DNA from: Mucilaginibacter_A sp964251965
Lineage (GTDB): Bacteria > Bacteroidota > Bacteroidia > Sphingobacteriales > Sphingobacteriaceae
NCBI GenBank assembly: GCA_964251965.1
Contig: CAXULQ010000001.1
Location: forward strand, 868,001-932,000
Length of the DNA stretch: 64,000 nucleotides
Direction of reading: 5' to 3'
Shown here in pieces: positions 41,763 through 50,798 of the stretch. Each line of letters begins with the position of its first letter. Position 1 is the first letter of the stretch. The notes under the pieces are model-generated. The model saw only the letters and a list, made by a program, of their open reading frames with translations, was not told the origin of the DNA and did no database searches. The position numbers were made by a program, and so were the translations under genes.

Positions 41763-43283
41763 ATGAAACTTTTATTGTTGTGGCTATCGTTGATTCCTTT
41801 TTTTCCGTGTTTTGGCCAGCCCAAAGAACTGTCGGAGCGAAGTGTTACTGATACATCTTTTAAAACGAAGATAGTTGTACATTATCTGAATAAAAAAGAT
41901 ATGGAAAACCCGTTCAATACGAAATTTCAGCAATACCAGGATTTTGCGCTCGAAAATTATGCGCTGGTAGCCCCGCCCAAATACATCCTAAAGCAAGATA
42001 GCGTTACCCGCTCTTATTCTTTTTATTTGGATAAGCCAAGATTGCTCAACATTGGGTACCATGAAATTTATGTAGAACCTAATGACAGTTTGGACATAAG
42101 CTATCAAATGATAGGCAAGAACCAATACGGAGGCCCTGTTGAAAAAATAATATTCAACACACCTAATTCATTTATATACCTGCTCAATGGCCAGAACACA
42201 TATGTACCGAAGCTTAGCCAGTTCCCGCTTGACAACATAAAAAATTTAAGTGACATCAATACATATTTCAATCTTGCATACATTGACAGTCTTTCCGACA
42301 GTTACATAAAAAATATCTTTTCCAACAATCCGCAGTTCAAGGAAACGAATGGCCGAAAGGAATTTTTAGGCCAAATCATGCACCAAAATAATTTATTGGC
42401 ACTTTTATCTGCATTTACAGGCAGGTTTTCGTATTTTAACGATACCGATAAGGCTGTAGGCACTGAACGATTGCTGTATTTGTACAGGACACTTTCAAAT
42501 ACATTAAAACTGAAAAGATATACTTACTACATATCAAGCCAAAAGATATACGAACTGGCGTATCAACCCAAGTGGGCAAAAAAAGCGTTCGGGTTTGATG
42601 TTATAAACGCTGATCTTAAAGATTATGACACCCTGACACAGCAGTATTTTTGGTTAATCACCATAAAAAATAATTTGACGGATTTGAGAAACGATACAGC
42701 AAACCTTGCAAGAATAAACAGTGCCATAACTGATCCGGTACTTCAAAGCTATGCCAGTAAATACTTATCCCTAAAAGTTGCAGGAAGGGAAGGCAATGGT
42801 TATATGACGAACGAACTTAGAAATGTGCCGGTATATGATGCAGCCCAACATGAAACTTCATTAGGCCAGATATTTAAAAATACCCGGCAGCCAGTTTTAT
42901 ACTTTGATTTTTGCGGCTCTTGGTGCGGCCCCTGTTTAAGAGAAATGGGAGAATATGCCGCCCTGGATCAGAGAAAGTATGACCATTCTGACAAAGTACG
43001 GCCGATTTGGATATTTTTTGAAAACAATCAAAAAGATTGGTTGAAAGTGATAGATAAATACCATTTAAACAAAGAAAACTGTTTTTTGGTCATGGACAAA
43101 AAGCTTCAAAACATGGTGTCGCGACAGTTTGGGTGGATGGGGGAATTTCCACACCACTTTATTTTTTCCAATGAAGGAATGATAATGAATGACAACGCCA
43201 ACCCCTTAATAAATTTGAAAGAAAGTGATTTTGTGATACAAAACAAGCCGCCCAGCCTACCACCACAGACAACAATAAAATAA
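41763..43283 (+). CDS. Exported TlpA-like thiol-disulfide oxidoreductase
   Basis: 506 aa: signal peptide (MKLLLLWLSLIPFFPCFGQ), a large N-terminal region of about 350 residues (beta-rich then helical), then a thioredoxin domain with SWCGPCLREMGEY (Cys388 and Cys391). TlpA/ResA-like proteins reduce disulfides in cytochromes or exported enzymes, or protect under oxidative stress; Bacteroidota have many such fusions. FGWMGEFPHHF supplies the cis-Pro region. It is a lone gene set between the two degraded gene-tail copies, so it may have moved as part of an inserted block. Confidence 0.83.
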   Translation: MKLLLLWLSLIPFFPCFGQPKELSERSVTDTSFKTKIVVHYLNKKDMENPFNTKFQQYQDFALENYALVAPPKYILKQDSVTRSYSFYLDKPRLLNIGYHEIYVEPNDSLDISYQMIGKNQYGGPVEKIIFNTPNSFIYLLNGQNTYVPKLSQFPLDNIKNLSDINTYFNLAYIDSLSDSYIKNIFSNNPQFKETNGRKEFLGQIMHQNNLLALLSAFTGRFSYFNDTDKAVGTERLLYLYRTLSNTLKLKRYTYYISSQKIYELAYQPKWAKKAFGFDVINADLKDYDTLTQQYFWLITIKNNLTDLRNDTANLARINSAITDPVLQSYASKYLSLKVAGREGNGYMTNELRNVPVYDAAQHETSLGQIFKNTRQPVLYFDFCGSWCGPCLREMGEYAALDQRKYDHSDKVRPIWIFFENNQKDWLKVIDKYHLNKENCFLVMDKKLQNMVSRQFGWMGEFPHHFIFSNEGMIMNDNANPLINLKESDFVIQNKPPSLPPQTTIK

Positions 43284-43384
43284 ATTTCTGAAAGTCAAAA
43301 ATTTATAACACATATACTACCTATTTTAATGCTTCTTTTATACATAAAAAAATCAGAACGATAAAAGGAGTTGCGTTAGAATAC

Positions 43385-43543
43385 AAAAAGGTGTAATTTA
43401 TTAAATCACACCTTCCATATTTTATACCGACAAAAGAAGCATGCAGGTTTACTTAATTCCTATAAGCACCTACTCCACCTAATTTTGTGCGTAAAAGAAG
43501 CATTCCCGTCCCAGCTCATTCAAACAAATAAATATTTGTCTTT
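43385..43543. pseudogene. Degraded copy of the lepB 3' end and terminator
   Basis: About 155 bp align with 44243-44403. On the reverse strand it reads MSWDGNASFTHKIRWSRCL then stop, against MSWDEQASFMHKIRWSRLF in intact LepB. The downstream hairpin (AGGTGT/ACACCT) is copied too. It carries perfect TAAAAGAAGCAT (43492-43503) where lepB has ATGAAAGAAGCT, and CAAAAGAAGCAT (43431-43442). The 288-bp gap 43284-43571 holds only this and a reverse word at 43329-43340. Confidence 0.85.
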
Positions 43544-43571
43544 TTGTTATCTAATTAGCTAACTTAGCTCG

Positions 43572-43922
43572 GTGAAAGATAAATTTATCAGGAACATTTT
43601 TTACTACAAAAATCATTATCTTGATTTCTTCGGGCCGCTAAAACCTCAAGTAAAGAAAAAACTAAACTGGACTTTGCAACTGATTGCAACGATTGACAGA
43701 GTCCCGGAAAAATACTTTAAACATATAACCGGCTCGACAGGGATTTATGAAATTAGGGTTGAAGTAGGTTCTGACATTTATCGCATATTTAGCTTCTTTG
43801 ACGAAGGACAATTTATCGTATTGGTAAACGGCTTTCAAAAGAAAACACAGAAAACACCTAAAAACGAAATTGAATTAGCAGAAAAACTTAAAAGGCAATA
43901 TTTTGATGAAAAAGATATCTAA
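43572..43922 (+). CDS. HigB/RelE-like toxin (phage-derived Gp49-like family)
   Basis: 116 aa from a GTG start at 43572. YEIRVEVGSDIYRIFSFFDEGQFIVLVNGFQKKTQKTPKNEIELA is the classic C-terminal core of this toxin family (YRIFYF-like, then NGFxKKTxKTPxxEI). Such toxins are mRNA interferases acting with the ribosome. It overlaps the downstream antitoxin gene, giving the toxin-first order typical of HigBA. No damage is seen. Confidence 0.85.
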   Translation: MKDKFIRNIFYYKNHYLDFFGPLKPQVKKKLNWTLQLIATIDRVPEKYFKHITGSTGIYEIRVEVGSDIYRIFSFFDEGQFIVLVNGFQKKTQKTPKNEIELAEKLKRQYFDEKDI

Positions 43923-44211
43923 TAAACTAACTTCTTTTGCGGAACATTTAAACGAGCAATACGGAGAACCCGGAACGGCTACACGCGAAGAATATGAAGA
44001 AGGGTTTGAAGCATTTAAACTCGGCGTAATGTTACAAGAACTTCGTAAAGAACAAGGTTTAACGCAAGAACAACTGGCCGAAAAATGCGGTACAACCAAA
44101 ACTTATATTTCCCGTATTGAAAACGATGCCAGCGACATTCGCCTTTCTACCTTAATGCGGATTATTAGCAAAGGTTTAGGCGGTCATTTAAAACTAACTG
44201 TTGATATGTAA
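43906..44211 (+). CDS. Xre-family HTH antitoxin (HigA-like)
   Basis: 101 aa from ATG 43906; an in-frame TTG lies one codon upstream. After a linker (KLTSFAEHLNEQYGEPGTATR) the HTH reads LRKEQGLTQEQLAEKCGTTKTYISRIENDASDIRLSTLMRI. It neutralises the upstream toxin and most likely represses the pair. It ends 97 bp before the lepB stop, convergent with lepB, with a TAAAAGAAGTAT copy (44224-44235) just after it. Confidence 0.87.
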   Translation: MKKISNKLTSFAEHLNEQYGEPGTATREEYEEGFEAFKLGVMLQELRKEQGLTQEQLAEKCGTTKTYISRIENDASDIRLSTLMRIISKGLGGHLKLTVDM

Positions 44212-44308
44212 TAAATTTAACTGTAAAAGAAGTATGTTTTAACCACAAAAGGTGTAACCGAATAGATTACATCTTCCATATTTTACACCAATAAAAGAAG
44301 CATTCAAC

Positions 44309-45418
44309 CTACCTAATCCCCATAAACAACCGGCTCCATCGAATCTTGTGCATGAAAGAAGCTTGCTCGTCCCAGCTCATCCATACAAATAAAGCTTTGC
44401 CTACAATATGGTCTTCGGGCACAAAACCCCAGAAACGGCTATCCAACGAGTTGTGGCGGTTATCGCCCATCATCCAGTAATAATCCATTTTAAAGGTGTA
44501 TTGGTTGGTTTTCGTTCCGTTGATGTAAATATCGTTACCGCGTTTTTCCAGCTTGTTGTTTTCGTACAGTTTAATGGCACGTTCGTAGATCATAAAGTTG
44601 GTAGAATCCAGTTTAACCGTCCAGCCTTTTTTCGGGATGATGACTGGGCCATAATTATCTACGTTCCATTTCAGCTTGGTATCGTGCGGGAAAACCTGTA
44701 AATCAGCTTGTCCCGGCGGTTGGATATAAGGCGCAATGTAAGAGATGTTAGAATAACTTTTTAAAACCGGCACACTTTCGCGCGGCATAATCCACTCTAA
44801 ATCTGTAGCGTTTACTTGTCCGTGCGAAGGATCGATGTGCAAATCGTACAAAACCTGCGGGTTCAATTCCTGTCCGTTGGTACGCACCAAATAAGAAGTC
44901 TGGCTTTCCGGCGGCGTTATCGCTGCTTTATTATTGATGTAAACCTGCGTATTAATCAATTTCAAAGTATCTCCCGGCGTTCCCTGGCAGCGTTTAATGT
45001 AGTTTTCGCGCTTATCAACCGGGCGGTACAACGGCGAATCGGCATCCATCGGATAATTAAAAACCACCACGTCGCCTTTTTTAACATGACTTAATCCCGG
45101 CAAACGGTAGTAAGGTAATTTGATGCCATCCCAATAAGATTTTACATCAAAAATAGGCATGGTATGATGTGCAAACGGAAAAGAAACCGGCGTCATCGGT
45201 GTGCGTGCGCCGTAGTTTACCTTGCTTACAAACAGGAAATCGCCAACCAAAAGCGAGCGTTCCATGGAAGGCGTTGGGATAGTGAAAGCTTCGATGAATA
45301 AACCGCGGATCAAAGTGGCGGCAACAACGGCAAATATGATGGCATCTACCCATTCACGTGTAGCACTTTTCTTTTTCTTGGGTGTAGCGGCAGCTTTATT
45401 CCAGAATTTCCAACTCAT
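44309..45418 (-). CDS. lepB: Signal peptidase I
   Basis: 369 aa. One N-terminal membrane helix (WVDAIIFAVVAATLIRGLFI) precedes the catalytic Ser in IPTPSMERSLLVGD; the Lys is in KRENYIKRCQGTPGD; box E is MMGDNRHNSLDSRFWG. It releases exported proteins from the membrane. Longer than E. coli-like cores because of an insertion of about 120 residues between boxes D and E, common in Bacteroidota. Followed by an AGGTGT-type hairpin; its tail is copied at 43385-43543. Confidence 0.93.
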   Translation of the reverse strand: MSWKFWNKAAATPKKKKSATREWVDAIIFAVVAATLIRGLFIEAFTIPTPSMERSLLVGDFLFVSKVNYGARTPMTPVSFPFAHHTMPIFDVKSYWDGIKLPYYRLPGLSHVKKGDVVVFNYPMDADSPLYRPVDKRENYIKRCQGTPGDTLKLINTQVYINNKAAITPPESQTSYLVRTNGQELNPQVLYDLHIDPSHGQVNATDLEWIMPRESVPVLKSYSNISYIAPYIQPPGQADLQVFPHDTKLKWNVDNYGPVIIPKKGWTVKLDSTNFMIYERAIKLYENNKLEKRGNDIYINGTKTNQYTFKMDYYWMMGDNRHNSLDSRFWGFVPEDHIVGKALFVWMSWDEQASFMHKIRWSRLFMGIR

Positions 45419-45456
45419 TGTTTTTGTTTTGAACGGCGAAAGTACTGTTTTTGCGA

Positions 45457-46203
45457 CTAAAAATTAAACAGATCAGCAGCTGTAAAAAAACCTTTACGGT
45501 CTTTAATCCACTCGGCAGCCAACACCGCGCCCAAAGCAAAACCAGAACGGTTATGTGCCGTATGTTTAAATTCGATGGTATCCACTTCCGAACCGTAAAT
45601 AACCGTGTGTGTACCGGGAACATTTTCGATTCGATGCGATTCGATCAGCAATTGGTTGGGCGTGATTACGACCGGCGAAGCATCATCAACCTGACCCGAA
45701 ACCACATTTACCCATGCTTCTTTTACCGGTATATTTTCGATGATCCCTTCGGCAATCGTAATGGCAGTCCCGCTGGGCGCATCCAGTTTTTGGGTATGGT
45801 GGATTTCTTCTACCTGGACTTCGTAATCCGCGAAACGGTTCATTACTTTTGCCAGCATTTTATTGATGTGGAAGAAGATGTTCACGCCAACACTAAAATT
45901 GGAAGCATAAATTAAGGCTGCATTTCTCTGCAAACATTCCTTTTTCACTTCCTGCAATTTTTCGTACCAACCGGTTGCACCAACTACAACCGGAATATTT
46001 GCATCAAAACAAAGTTTAATATTTTCTAAAACGGTATGCGGCGTACTGAATTCAATCGCAACATCTGCTTTTTGCAGGTTTTCTACGGTGAGGTCATGTA
46101 AGTTTCCATGACCTATTTTTAAAACGATTTCATGTTTTCTTTCCAGGGCAATTTGTTCAATCATTTTGCCCATTTTTCCGTATCCGAGTAAAGCTATTTT
46201 CAT
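45457..46203 (-). CDS. dapB: 4-hydroxy-tetrahydrodipicolinate reductase
   Basis: 248 aa. N-terminal GYGKMGKMIE dinucleotide loop (the usual GxxGxxG reduced to GYGKMG), VVVGATGWY, NFSVGVNIFFHI and EEIHHTQKLDAPSGTA with the substrate-binding region. It reduces the dihydrodipicolinate precursor in lysine and diaminopimelate synthesis. It lies 38 bp upstream of lepB on the same strand. An exact 12-bp word codes for VKEAW (45714-45725). Confidence 0.93.
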   Translation of the reverse strand: MKIALLGYGKMGKMIEQIALERKHEIVLKIGHGNLHDLTVENLQKADVAIEFSTPHTVLENIKLCFDANIPVVVGATGWYEKLQEVKKECLQRNAALIYASNFSVGVNIFFHINKMLAKVMNRFADYEVQVEEIHHTQKLDAPSGTAITIAEGIIENIPVKEAWVNVVSGQVDDASPVVITPNQLLIESHRIENVPGTHTVIYGSEVDTIEFKHTAHNRSGFALGAVLAAEWIKDRKGFFTAADLFNF

Positions 46204-46227
46204 TTGTAAGCCTTTGGCTGTCAGCTC

Positions 46228-46288
46228 TCAGCCTTCAGCTTGATTTTCTAATTTGATATGTTCCGATTTGCAAGTAGCTGAAGGCTGA
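46228..46288. repeat. Inverted repeat (TCAGCCTTCAGCT / AGCTGAAGGCTGA)
   Basis: Perfect 13-bp arms at 46228-46240 and 46276-46288, with further CAGCT-rich partial repeats on both sides (46218-46240 and 46295-46308). It fills the 110-bp gap between the DUF5683 gene and dapB and may act as an intergenic hairpin; it resembles a dispersed repeat family. Confidence 0.7.
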
Positions 46289-46313
46289 TTACTGATAGCT
46301 TTCAGCTACCTCC

Positions 46314-46967
46314 TCACCTCATCCTTAAAGTCAGTTTAATTCCCGGCACATAACTATAGGCAAACATAGGCTGGCGGATCATTATCGGCGTAATTTTAAA
46401 CCCCAAATTATTATCCATGGTATAAGAATGCTGAAACTTGGCATCAATATAAGCATCAATTGCCTGGATTCCCCAAAACGCAACGGTGAAAATAACTGTC
46501 AAATCACGGTTTCGGTGGTAAAAATCTACATAAGGTGTAAGTTGCGCAAGAGAGATGCCTTTAAATTTTACTGTATCAATATTAGCTTTATCGTTATGCG
46601 AAAGGGCTGTAGCCTGCTTCAAATAAACTTTATAATTACTTTGGGCCACGTAATACGAGTAACCCAGACCAGCAAAACCGCCATAAACAATTGGCAACTT
46701 CCAATAGTGGTGATTGTAAATCTGGCCTAATCCAGGCAACGCCAATGATTTTAAAACTGCTTTGTGCGGACTGTGTGTGCTGTCCGGATGATAAACTTTA
46801 TCTTTGGGTTGTTCGGATTTTGGTCTGAAAGGAGACAAAACAGAAGTGGTATCTCCAGTTTCGGTACTTACCGTATCGCGATGTTGTTTTTTCGCCGGTT
46901 TTTTTTGTGCAGTGGCGGATGCGATACAAAAAAACAGCAGTAAAAGAAGTAAGGCAGATTTCCGCAT
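46314..46967 (-). CDS. DUF5683-domain membrane protein
   Basis: 217 aa. A signal peptide (MRKSALLLLLLFFCIASATA), a low-complexity charged linker, then HKAVLKSLALPGLGQIYNHHYWKLPIVYGGFAGLGYSYY, the DUF5683 core with two or three membrane segments. The family is common next to parB in Bacteroidota, function unknown. One base separates it from parB on the same strand. Confidence 0.82.
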   Translation of the reverse strand: MRKSALLLLLLFFCIASATAQKKPAKKQHRDTVSTETGDTTSVLSPFRPKSEQPKDKVYHPDSTHSPHKAVLKSLALPGLGQIYNHHYWKLPIVYGGFAGLGYSYYVAQSNYKVYLKQATALSHNDKANIDTVKFKGISLAQLTPYVDFYHRNRDLTVIFTVAFWGIQAIDAYIDAKFQHSYTMDNNLGFKITPIMIRQPMFAYSYVPGIKLTLRMR

Positions 46968-46968
46968 G

Positions 46969-47889
46969 TTACCAGTCGAGCATTTCCAATATCCGGTTCA
47001 AATCATCTTCCGATAGAAACGGAATTTCAATGCTGCCTTTTCCATTTTGACCAACCTTTAATTTTACTTGCGAATTGAACTTGGAAGACAAATCCGACTG
47101 TACCTTTTGCACTTCAAAAGAAACTGAATTTGTTTTAGGCGAAATGCTTTTTTTATCGGTACTTTTTTGGAGTTCGCGCACCATATCTTCTACTTTCCGT
47201 ACCGATAAACCTTTTTCGATCACCTGATGATGAATATATAAAAGCTTGGCCGCATCTTCCACATTCACTAAAGCACGGGCGTGTCCCATCGAAATTTTAC
47301 CATCGCGAATGGAAGACTGCACTATCGGCGGCAATTTTAACAAGCGCAAATAATTGGTTACCGTCGAACGGTTTTTGCTTACACGATCGCCCAATTCTTC
47401 CTGTTTCAGGTTGCATTCATCGATCATCCGCTGAAAACTTAAAGCCATTTCTATCGCATTTAAGTTTTCCCGCTGGATGTTCTCGATCAAAGCCATTTCC
47501 AGCATTTGCTGATCGTTGGCCGTGCGAACATATGCCGGAATTTCTGTTAAACCTGCTATTTTGCAAGCCCGCAAACGTCGTTCGCCAGAAATTAACTGGT
47601 AAGAACGCGCACCCATTTTGCGTACCGTAACCGGCTGGATCAAACCTTGCACACGGATAGAATCTGCCAGTTCCTGCAAAGCCTGCTGGTCAAATTCTGT
47701 TCTGGGCTGAAATGGGTTTACTTCAATCTCACTGATTTTAACAGTATTAACGGCTTTTAAACCTGCTGTTTCTGTATTTTCTGTGCTTACTTCGGCAGAT
47801 TTTTTTTCCACAGTCCCATTTACGTGTACAGAATCGTTCAGCAAAGCACTCAAGCCTCTTCCCAAAGCATTTCTTTTATCTGCACTCAT
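46969..47889 (-). CDS. parB: Chromosome-partitioning protein ParB
   Basis: 306 aa. The N-terminus (RNALGRGLSALLND) is the ParA-activating helix, then the nuclease-like domain with NPFQPRTEFD and the GERRLRACKIAG box (CTP site), an HTH (LGDRVSKNRSTVTNYLRLLKLP) and a C-terminal dimerisation domain. ParB loads at parS and spreads as a CTP-dependent clamp. I found no obvious parS in the window. It overlaps parA by 4 bp. Confidence 0.95.
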   Translation of the reverse strand: MSADKRNALGRGLSALLNDSVHVNGTVEKKSAEVSTENTETAGLKAVNTVKISEIEVNPFQPRTEFDQQALQELADSIRVQGLIQPVTVRKMGARSYQLISGERRLRACKIAGLTEIPAYVRTANDQQMLEMALIENIQRENLNAIEMALSFQRMIDECNLKQEELGDRVSKNRSTVTNYLRLLKLPPIVQSSIRDGKISMGHARALVNVEDAAKLLYIHHQVIEKGLSVRKVEDMVRELQKSTDKKSISPKTNSVSFEVQKVQSDLSSKFNSQVKLKVGQNGKGSIEIPFLSEDDLNRILEMLDW

Positions 47890-48698
47890 CCTTTTATGCC
47901 TACTTTTTTCAGGTTAACTTCTTCGTCTTTGACCATGCCATTGTTACGCAAAATCTCGCGGGCAAGGTTTAGGTAGTTGATGGCACCTTTGCAGGTTGCA
48001 TCGTGCATAATTACTGACATCCCAAAACTTGGTGCCTCGCTTAAACGCGTGTTCCGTTGAATGATTGTTTTAAAAACCAGGTTTTCAAAATGCGTTCGCA
48101 CTTCTTCCACCACTTGGTTGGATAAGCGCAGCCGAACATCGTACATCGTCAGCAAAATACCTTCGATATCCAGCTCCGGGTTCAAACGGTTTTGTACAAT
48201 TTTAATGGTGTTAAGCAATTTTCCTAATCCTTCCAAAGCAAAATACTCGCATTGAACCGGAATGATCACAGAATCTGCAGCTGTTAAAGCGTTGATCGTA
48301 ATCAAACCAAGCGAAGGCGAGCAATCTACAATCACAAAATCGTACTGGTCTTTGATCTTTTCCAGCACCGCTTTCATTTTGTATTCGCGGTTGGTCAGGT
48401 TGATCATTTCAATCTCCGCCCCTACCAAATCTATATGCGCAGGCAGCAAATCCAGGTTTGGCGTTTCCGTTTTCTGGATAGCATCTGCCGGTTCTACATC
48501 ATTGATAATGCACTCGTAAATGCTGTTTTTGATCGTCCGCGGATCAAAACCAATACCAGATGTTGCGTTTGCCTGCGGATCTGCATCTACCAGCAAAGTT
48601 TTATATTCTAACACCGCTAAACTTGCCGCCAGGTTTATAGAAGAAGTGGTTTTGCCCACGCCACCTTTCTGGTTAGCCAACGCGATTATTTTACTCAT
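47886..48698 (-). CDS. parA: Chromosome-partitioning ATPase ParA (Soj)
   Basis: 270 aa. The deviant Walker A KGGVGKTTSS (residues 10-19), Walker A' VIVDCSPSLG and VDADPQANAT identify a small ParA without an N-terminal HTH, the chromosomal type. It moves ParB-parS complexes along the nucleoid. parA, parB, the DUF5683 gene, dapB and lepB run in one direction. The parAB pair usually lies in the origin half of the chromosome. Confidence 0.95.
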   Translation of the reverse strand: MSKIIALANQKGGVGKTTSSINLAASLAVLEYKTLLVDADPQANATSGIGFDPRTIKNSIYECIINDVEPADAIQKTETPNLDLLPAHIDLVGAEIEMINLTNREYKMKAVLEKIKDQYDFVIVDCSPSLGLITINALTAADSVIIPVQCEYFALEGLGKLLNTIKIVQNRLNPELDIEGILLTMYDVRLRLSNQVVEEVRTHFENLVFKTIIQRNTRLSEAPSFGMSVIMHDATCKGAINYLNLAREILRNNGMVKDEEVNLKKVGIKG

Positions 48699-49070
48699 TA
48701 TCAGTCCTCAGTATAATTTAGAAAAGTAAATTTTATGTTGATAAAAGAAGCATTACAACTCCCTCTTTTTTGTAGAGAGCTGGAGTGAGGCTGCTTCTTT
48801 TACCGCCAATTTTTACTTTTTTTAAAGGTGCAAGATACCTACATTTTACAACATGTATCCTACCAGGTTTTCCACATATTAACAACGGCGTAGGTAATAA
48901 ATTGTATGCTATGAAAACTGTATACAATTTGTTTTCTGTGTGATAAACTTCTGAACCGTTAAACTATTCGGCAAAAGCAATGTTAGGCTTAAAATTTATA
49001 TCGACGTTAATCTTTATTATTTAAAGTCCAATTGCTACAATTCCATTAATCAACTAAATAATTATCGCAC
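48699..49070. other. 372-bp divergent gap between parA and the FMN reductase gene
   Basis: Holds an inverted pair of the 12-bp word (48742-48753 exact; 48791-48802 with one mismatch) around a CTCCCTCT/AGAG region, and one DnaA-box-like TTTTCCACA (48868-48876). The rest is AT-rich with no gene. A single box is not evidence of an origin. Confidence 0.5.
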
Positions 49071-49592
49071 ATGCTTACTATCATTGCCGGCACCAACAGA
49101 ACTGGCAGCAGCACTTTAAAATTGGCCGTATACTACCAAAAGAAATTAACTGAAAAAGGTGTTGAAGCAAAAATATTATCGTTGGAAGAACTGCCCGAGA
49201 ACTTGTTAAAATCAGACCTATACGGTAAAAGAAGCGACGGCTTTAAGCCGATGCAAGAGCAAATTTCAGCCTCAGAAAAATTCATTTTCATCATCCCGGA
49301 ATATAACGGAAGTTTCCCCGGCGCGTTAAAAGTTTTCATCGATGCCTGCGATTTCCCCGCCAGTTTTTATGATAAAAAAGCTGCCTTGGTTGGTATTTCT
49401 TCTGGCAAATATGGTAATATCCGCGGCGTTGATCATTTTACCGGTGTTTGCAATTATTTGAATATGCATGTGCTTTCGCTTAAATTGCATATTCCTTTTA
49501 TCCGAAATGAAATAGATGCCAACAACAATTTAACGCAAGCCGATACGATTAAATTTACCGACGAACAGATGGACCGGTTTTTAAAGTTTTAA
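49071..49592 (+). CDS. NADPH-dependent FMN reductase family protein
   Basis: 173 aa flavodoxin-like fold: IIAGTNRTGSSTLKLA is the FMN phosphate loop, FIIPEYNGSFPGALKVFIDAC the second flavin motif, and ALVGISSGKYGNIRG the third. Such enzymes reduce FMN, quinones or azo compounds with NAD(P)H. Lone gene followed by a strong hairpin. Confidence 0.88.
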   Translation: MLTIIAGTNRTGSSTLKLAVYYQKKLTEKGVEAKILSLEELPENLLKSDLYGKRSDGFKPMQEQISASEKFIFIIPEYNGSFPGALKVFIDACDFPASFYDKKAALVGISSGKYGNIRGVDHFTGVCNYLNMHVLSLKLHIPFIRNEIDANNNLTQADTIKFTDEQMDRFLKF

Positions 49593-49621
49593 AAGGTTTT
49601 TACTTTTGAATTTTACAGTAT

Positions 49622-49655
49622 AAAAAAGGCCTTTAATTTTTAAAGGCCAAATTTT
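49622..49655. terminator. Bidirectional terminator
   Basis: AAAAAAGGCCTTT and AAAGGCCAAATTTTT form a hairpin with a 7-base loop between two convergent genes. Confidence 0.8.
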
Positions 49656-49678
49656 TGATGAAGTAAAACGATCTGCTT

Positions 49679-49873
49679 TTACAAAATTTCCGAATATTGT
49701 ACAACACTAATCGTATCTAATAAAAATGTTGCGTCTTCAAATTTGTACAAATCTGTATTCCAATACCTTACGTTTGCCTCGGCTTTTGCTTCGTTAATAT
49801 AGTTGATCGTCATTTGCGGGCTGCCTGAATTAAGAAATACCACATCGCCTACTTTAAATTCTTTTGCTTCCAT
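49679..49873 (-). CDS. YodC-like DUF2158 small protein
   Basis: 64 aa from ATG 49873 (MEAKEFKVGDVVFLNSGSP); an ATG 31 codons earlier gives an unlikely hydrophobic start. FKVGDVVFLNSGSPQMTI with the following RYWNTDLYKFEDATF is the DUF2158 pattern, a small SH3-like fold. Function unknown. Located 3' of the VIT gene on the same strand. Confidence 0.72.
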   Translation of the reverse strand: MEAKEFKVGDVVFLNSGSPQMTINYINEAKAEANVRYWNTDLYKFEDATFLLDTISVVQYSEIL

Positions 49874-49981
49874 TATTTTATTTTGAGCGATAAATATAGG
49901 CAAATTTCCATTTAAAATAATTTGAGGTAAATTATAGAGACTGGAAACTTTAAAGATCAACAGCAAACGGTGATATAAAAC

Positions 49982-50671
49982 TTATTTGCCGTTAATTAAT
50001 TTTGCCACCGCAAATGCCGCAGCAGCAGCCAGCGCGCCAATTACAACTACTTTTAACGCACCAGAAAATGGAGCCTGCCCGGTAACTTTACTTTTAAAAT
50101 AACCAAAGACAAACAGGCAAAGAATGGTAATTGCACACGAATAATACAAGGCAACGCTTGATTCGGCAATAAAAAAATAAGGTGCCAGCGGAATAATGCC
50201 GCCAATAACATAAGAAAACCCGATCGTTAAAGCACTTTGCGTAGCGCGGTTTGCTTCCGGTTTTTCTAAACCTAATTCGTAACGCATCATAAAATCTACC
50301 CATTTATCGGTGTCTTTGGCCATTTCATCAGCAACCTCATTTTGTAATTTTGTTGATAAACCAAAACCGGCAAATACTTCTTTTACCTCTGTTTTTTCTT
50401 GTTCTGGCACTCGTGCAACTTCATCATACTCACGTTTTAGTTCTGATGCGTAATGGTCGGCTTCTGTTTTTCCGGCTAAAAATCCGCCCAAACCCATTGC
50501 GATAGAACCGGCAACAATTTCGGCAATGCCAGCCGTGATGACAATGGAAGAAGAATTAACCGCGCCGCTTAAACCGGCAGCCAAAGCAAATGGAACGGTT
50601 AAACCATCGGACATGCCGATTACAATATCACGAATGGTATTTGAGCTGCGTAAATGATGTTCGGAGTGCAT
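49982..50671 (-). CDS. VIT1/CCC1-family iron/manganese transporter
   Basis: 229 aa. The N-terminus (HHLRSSNTIRDIVIGMSDGLTVPFALAAGLSGA) is the family signature, followed by IAEIVAGSIAMGLGGFLA, a charged cytoplasmic loop (about residues 70-130) and three more helices. These proteins export Fe2+/Mn2+ from the cytoplasm. A TAAAAGAAGTAT word codes for VKEVF (50374-50385). Confidence 0.87.
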   Translation of the reverse strand: MHSEHHLRSSNTIRDIVIGMSDGLTVPFALAAGLSGAVNSSSIVITAGIAEIVAGSIAMGLGGFLAGKTEADHYASELKREYDEVARVPEQEKTEVKEVFAGFGLSTKLQNEVADEMAKDTDKWVDFMMRYELGLEKPEANRATQSALTIGFSYVIGGIIPLAPYFFIAESSVALYYSCAITILCLFVFGYFKSKVTGQAPFSGALKVVVIGALAAAAAFAVAKLINGK

Positions 50672-50798
50672 TGAATAAAAGTAAGGACGTTTTAGGCGAG
50701 ATGCGGCACAAAATTGTTATTTGAGATTAGTCTGATTTAGCAATTTGGACTGAATAAAACCAAATATTTTGACTTCCTTTAATATCAGAAATAGACAA

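Noticed and set aside
48868..48876. Chromosomal origin near parAB
   Set aside because: Only one DnaA-box-like TTTTCCACA is present; no cluster, no dnaA and no AT-rich unwinding repeats.
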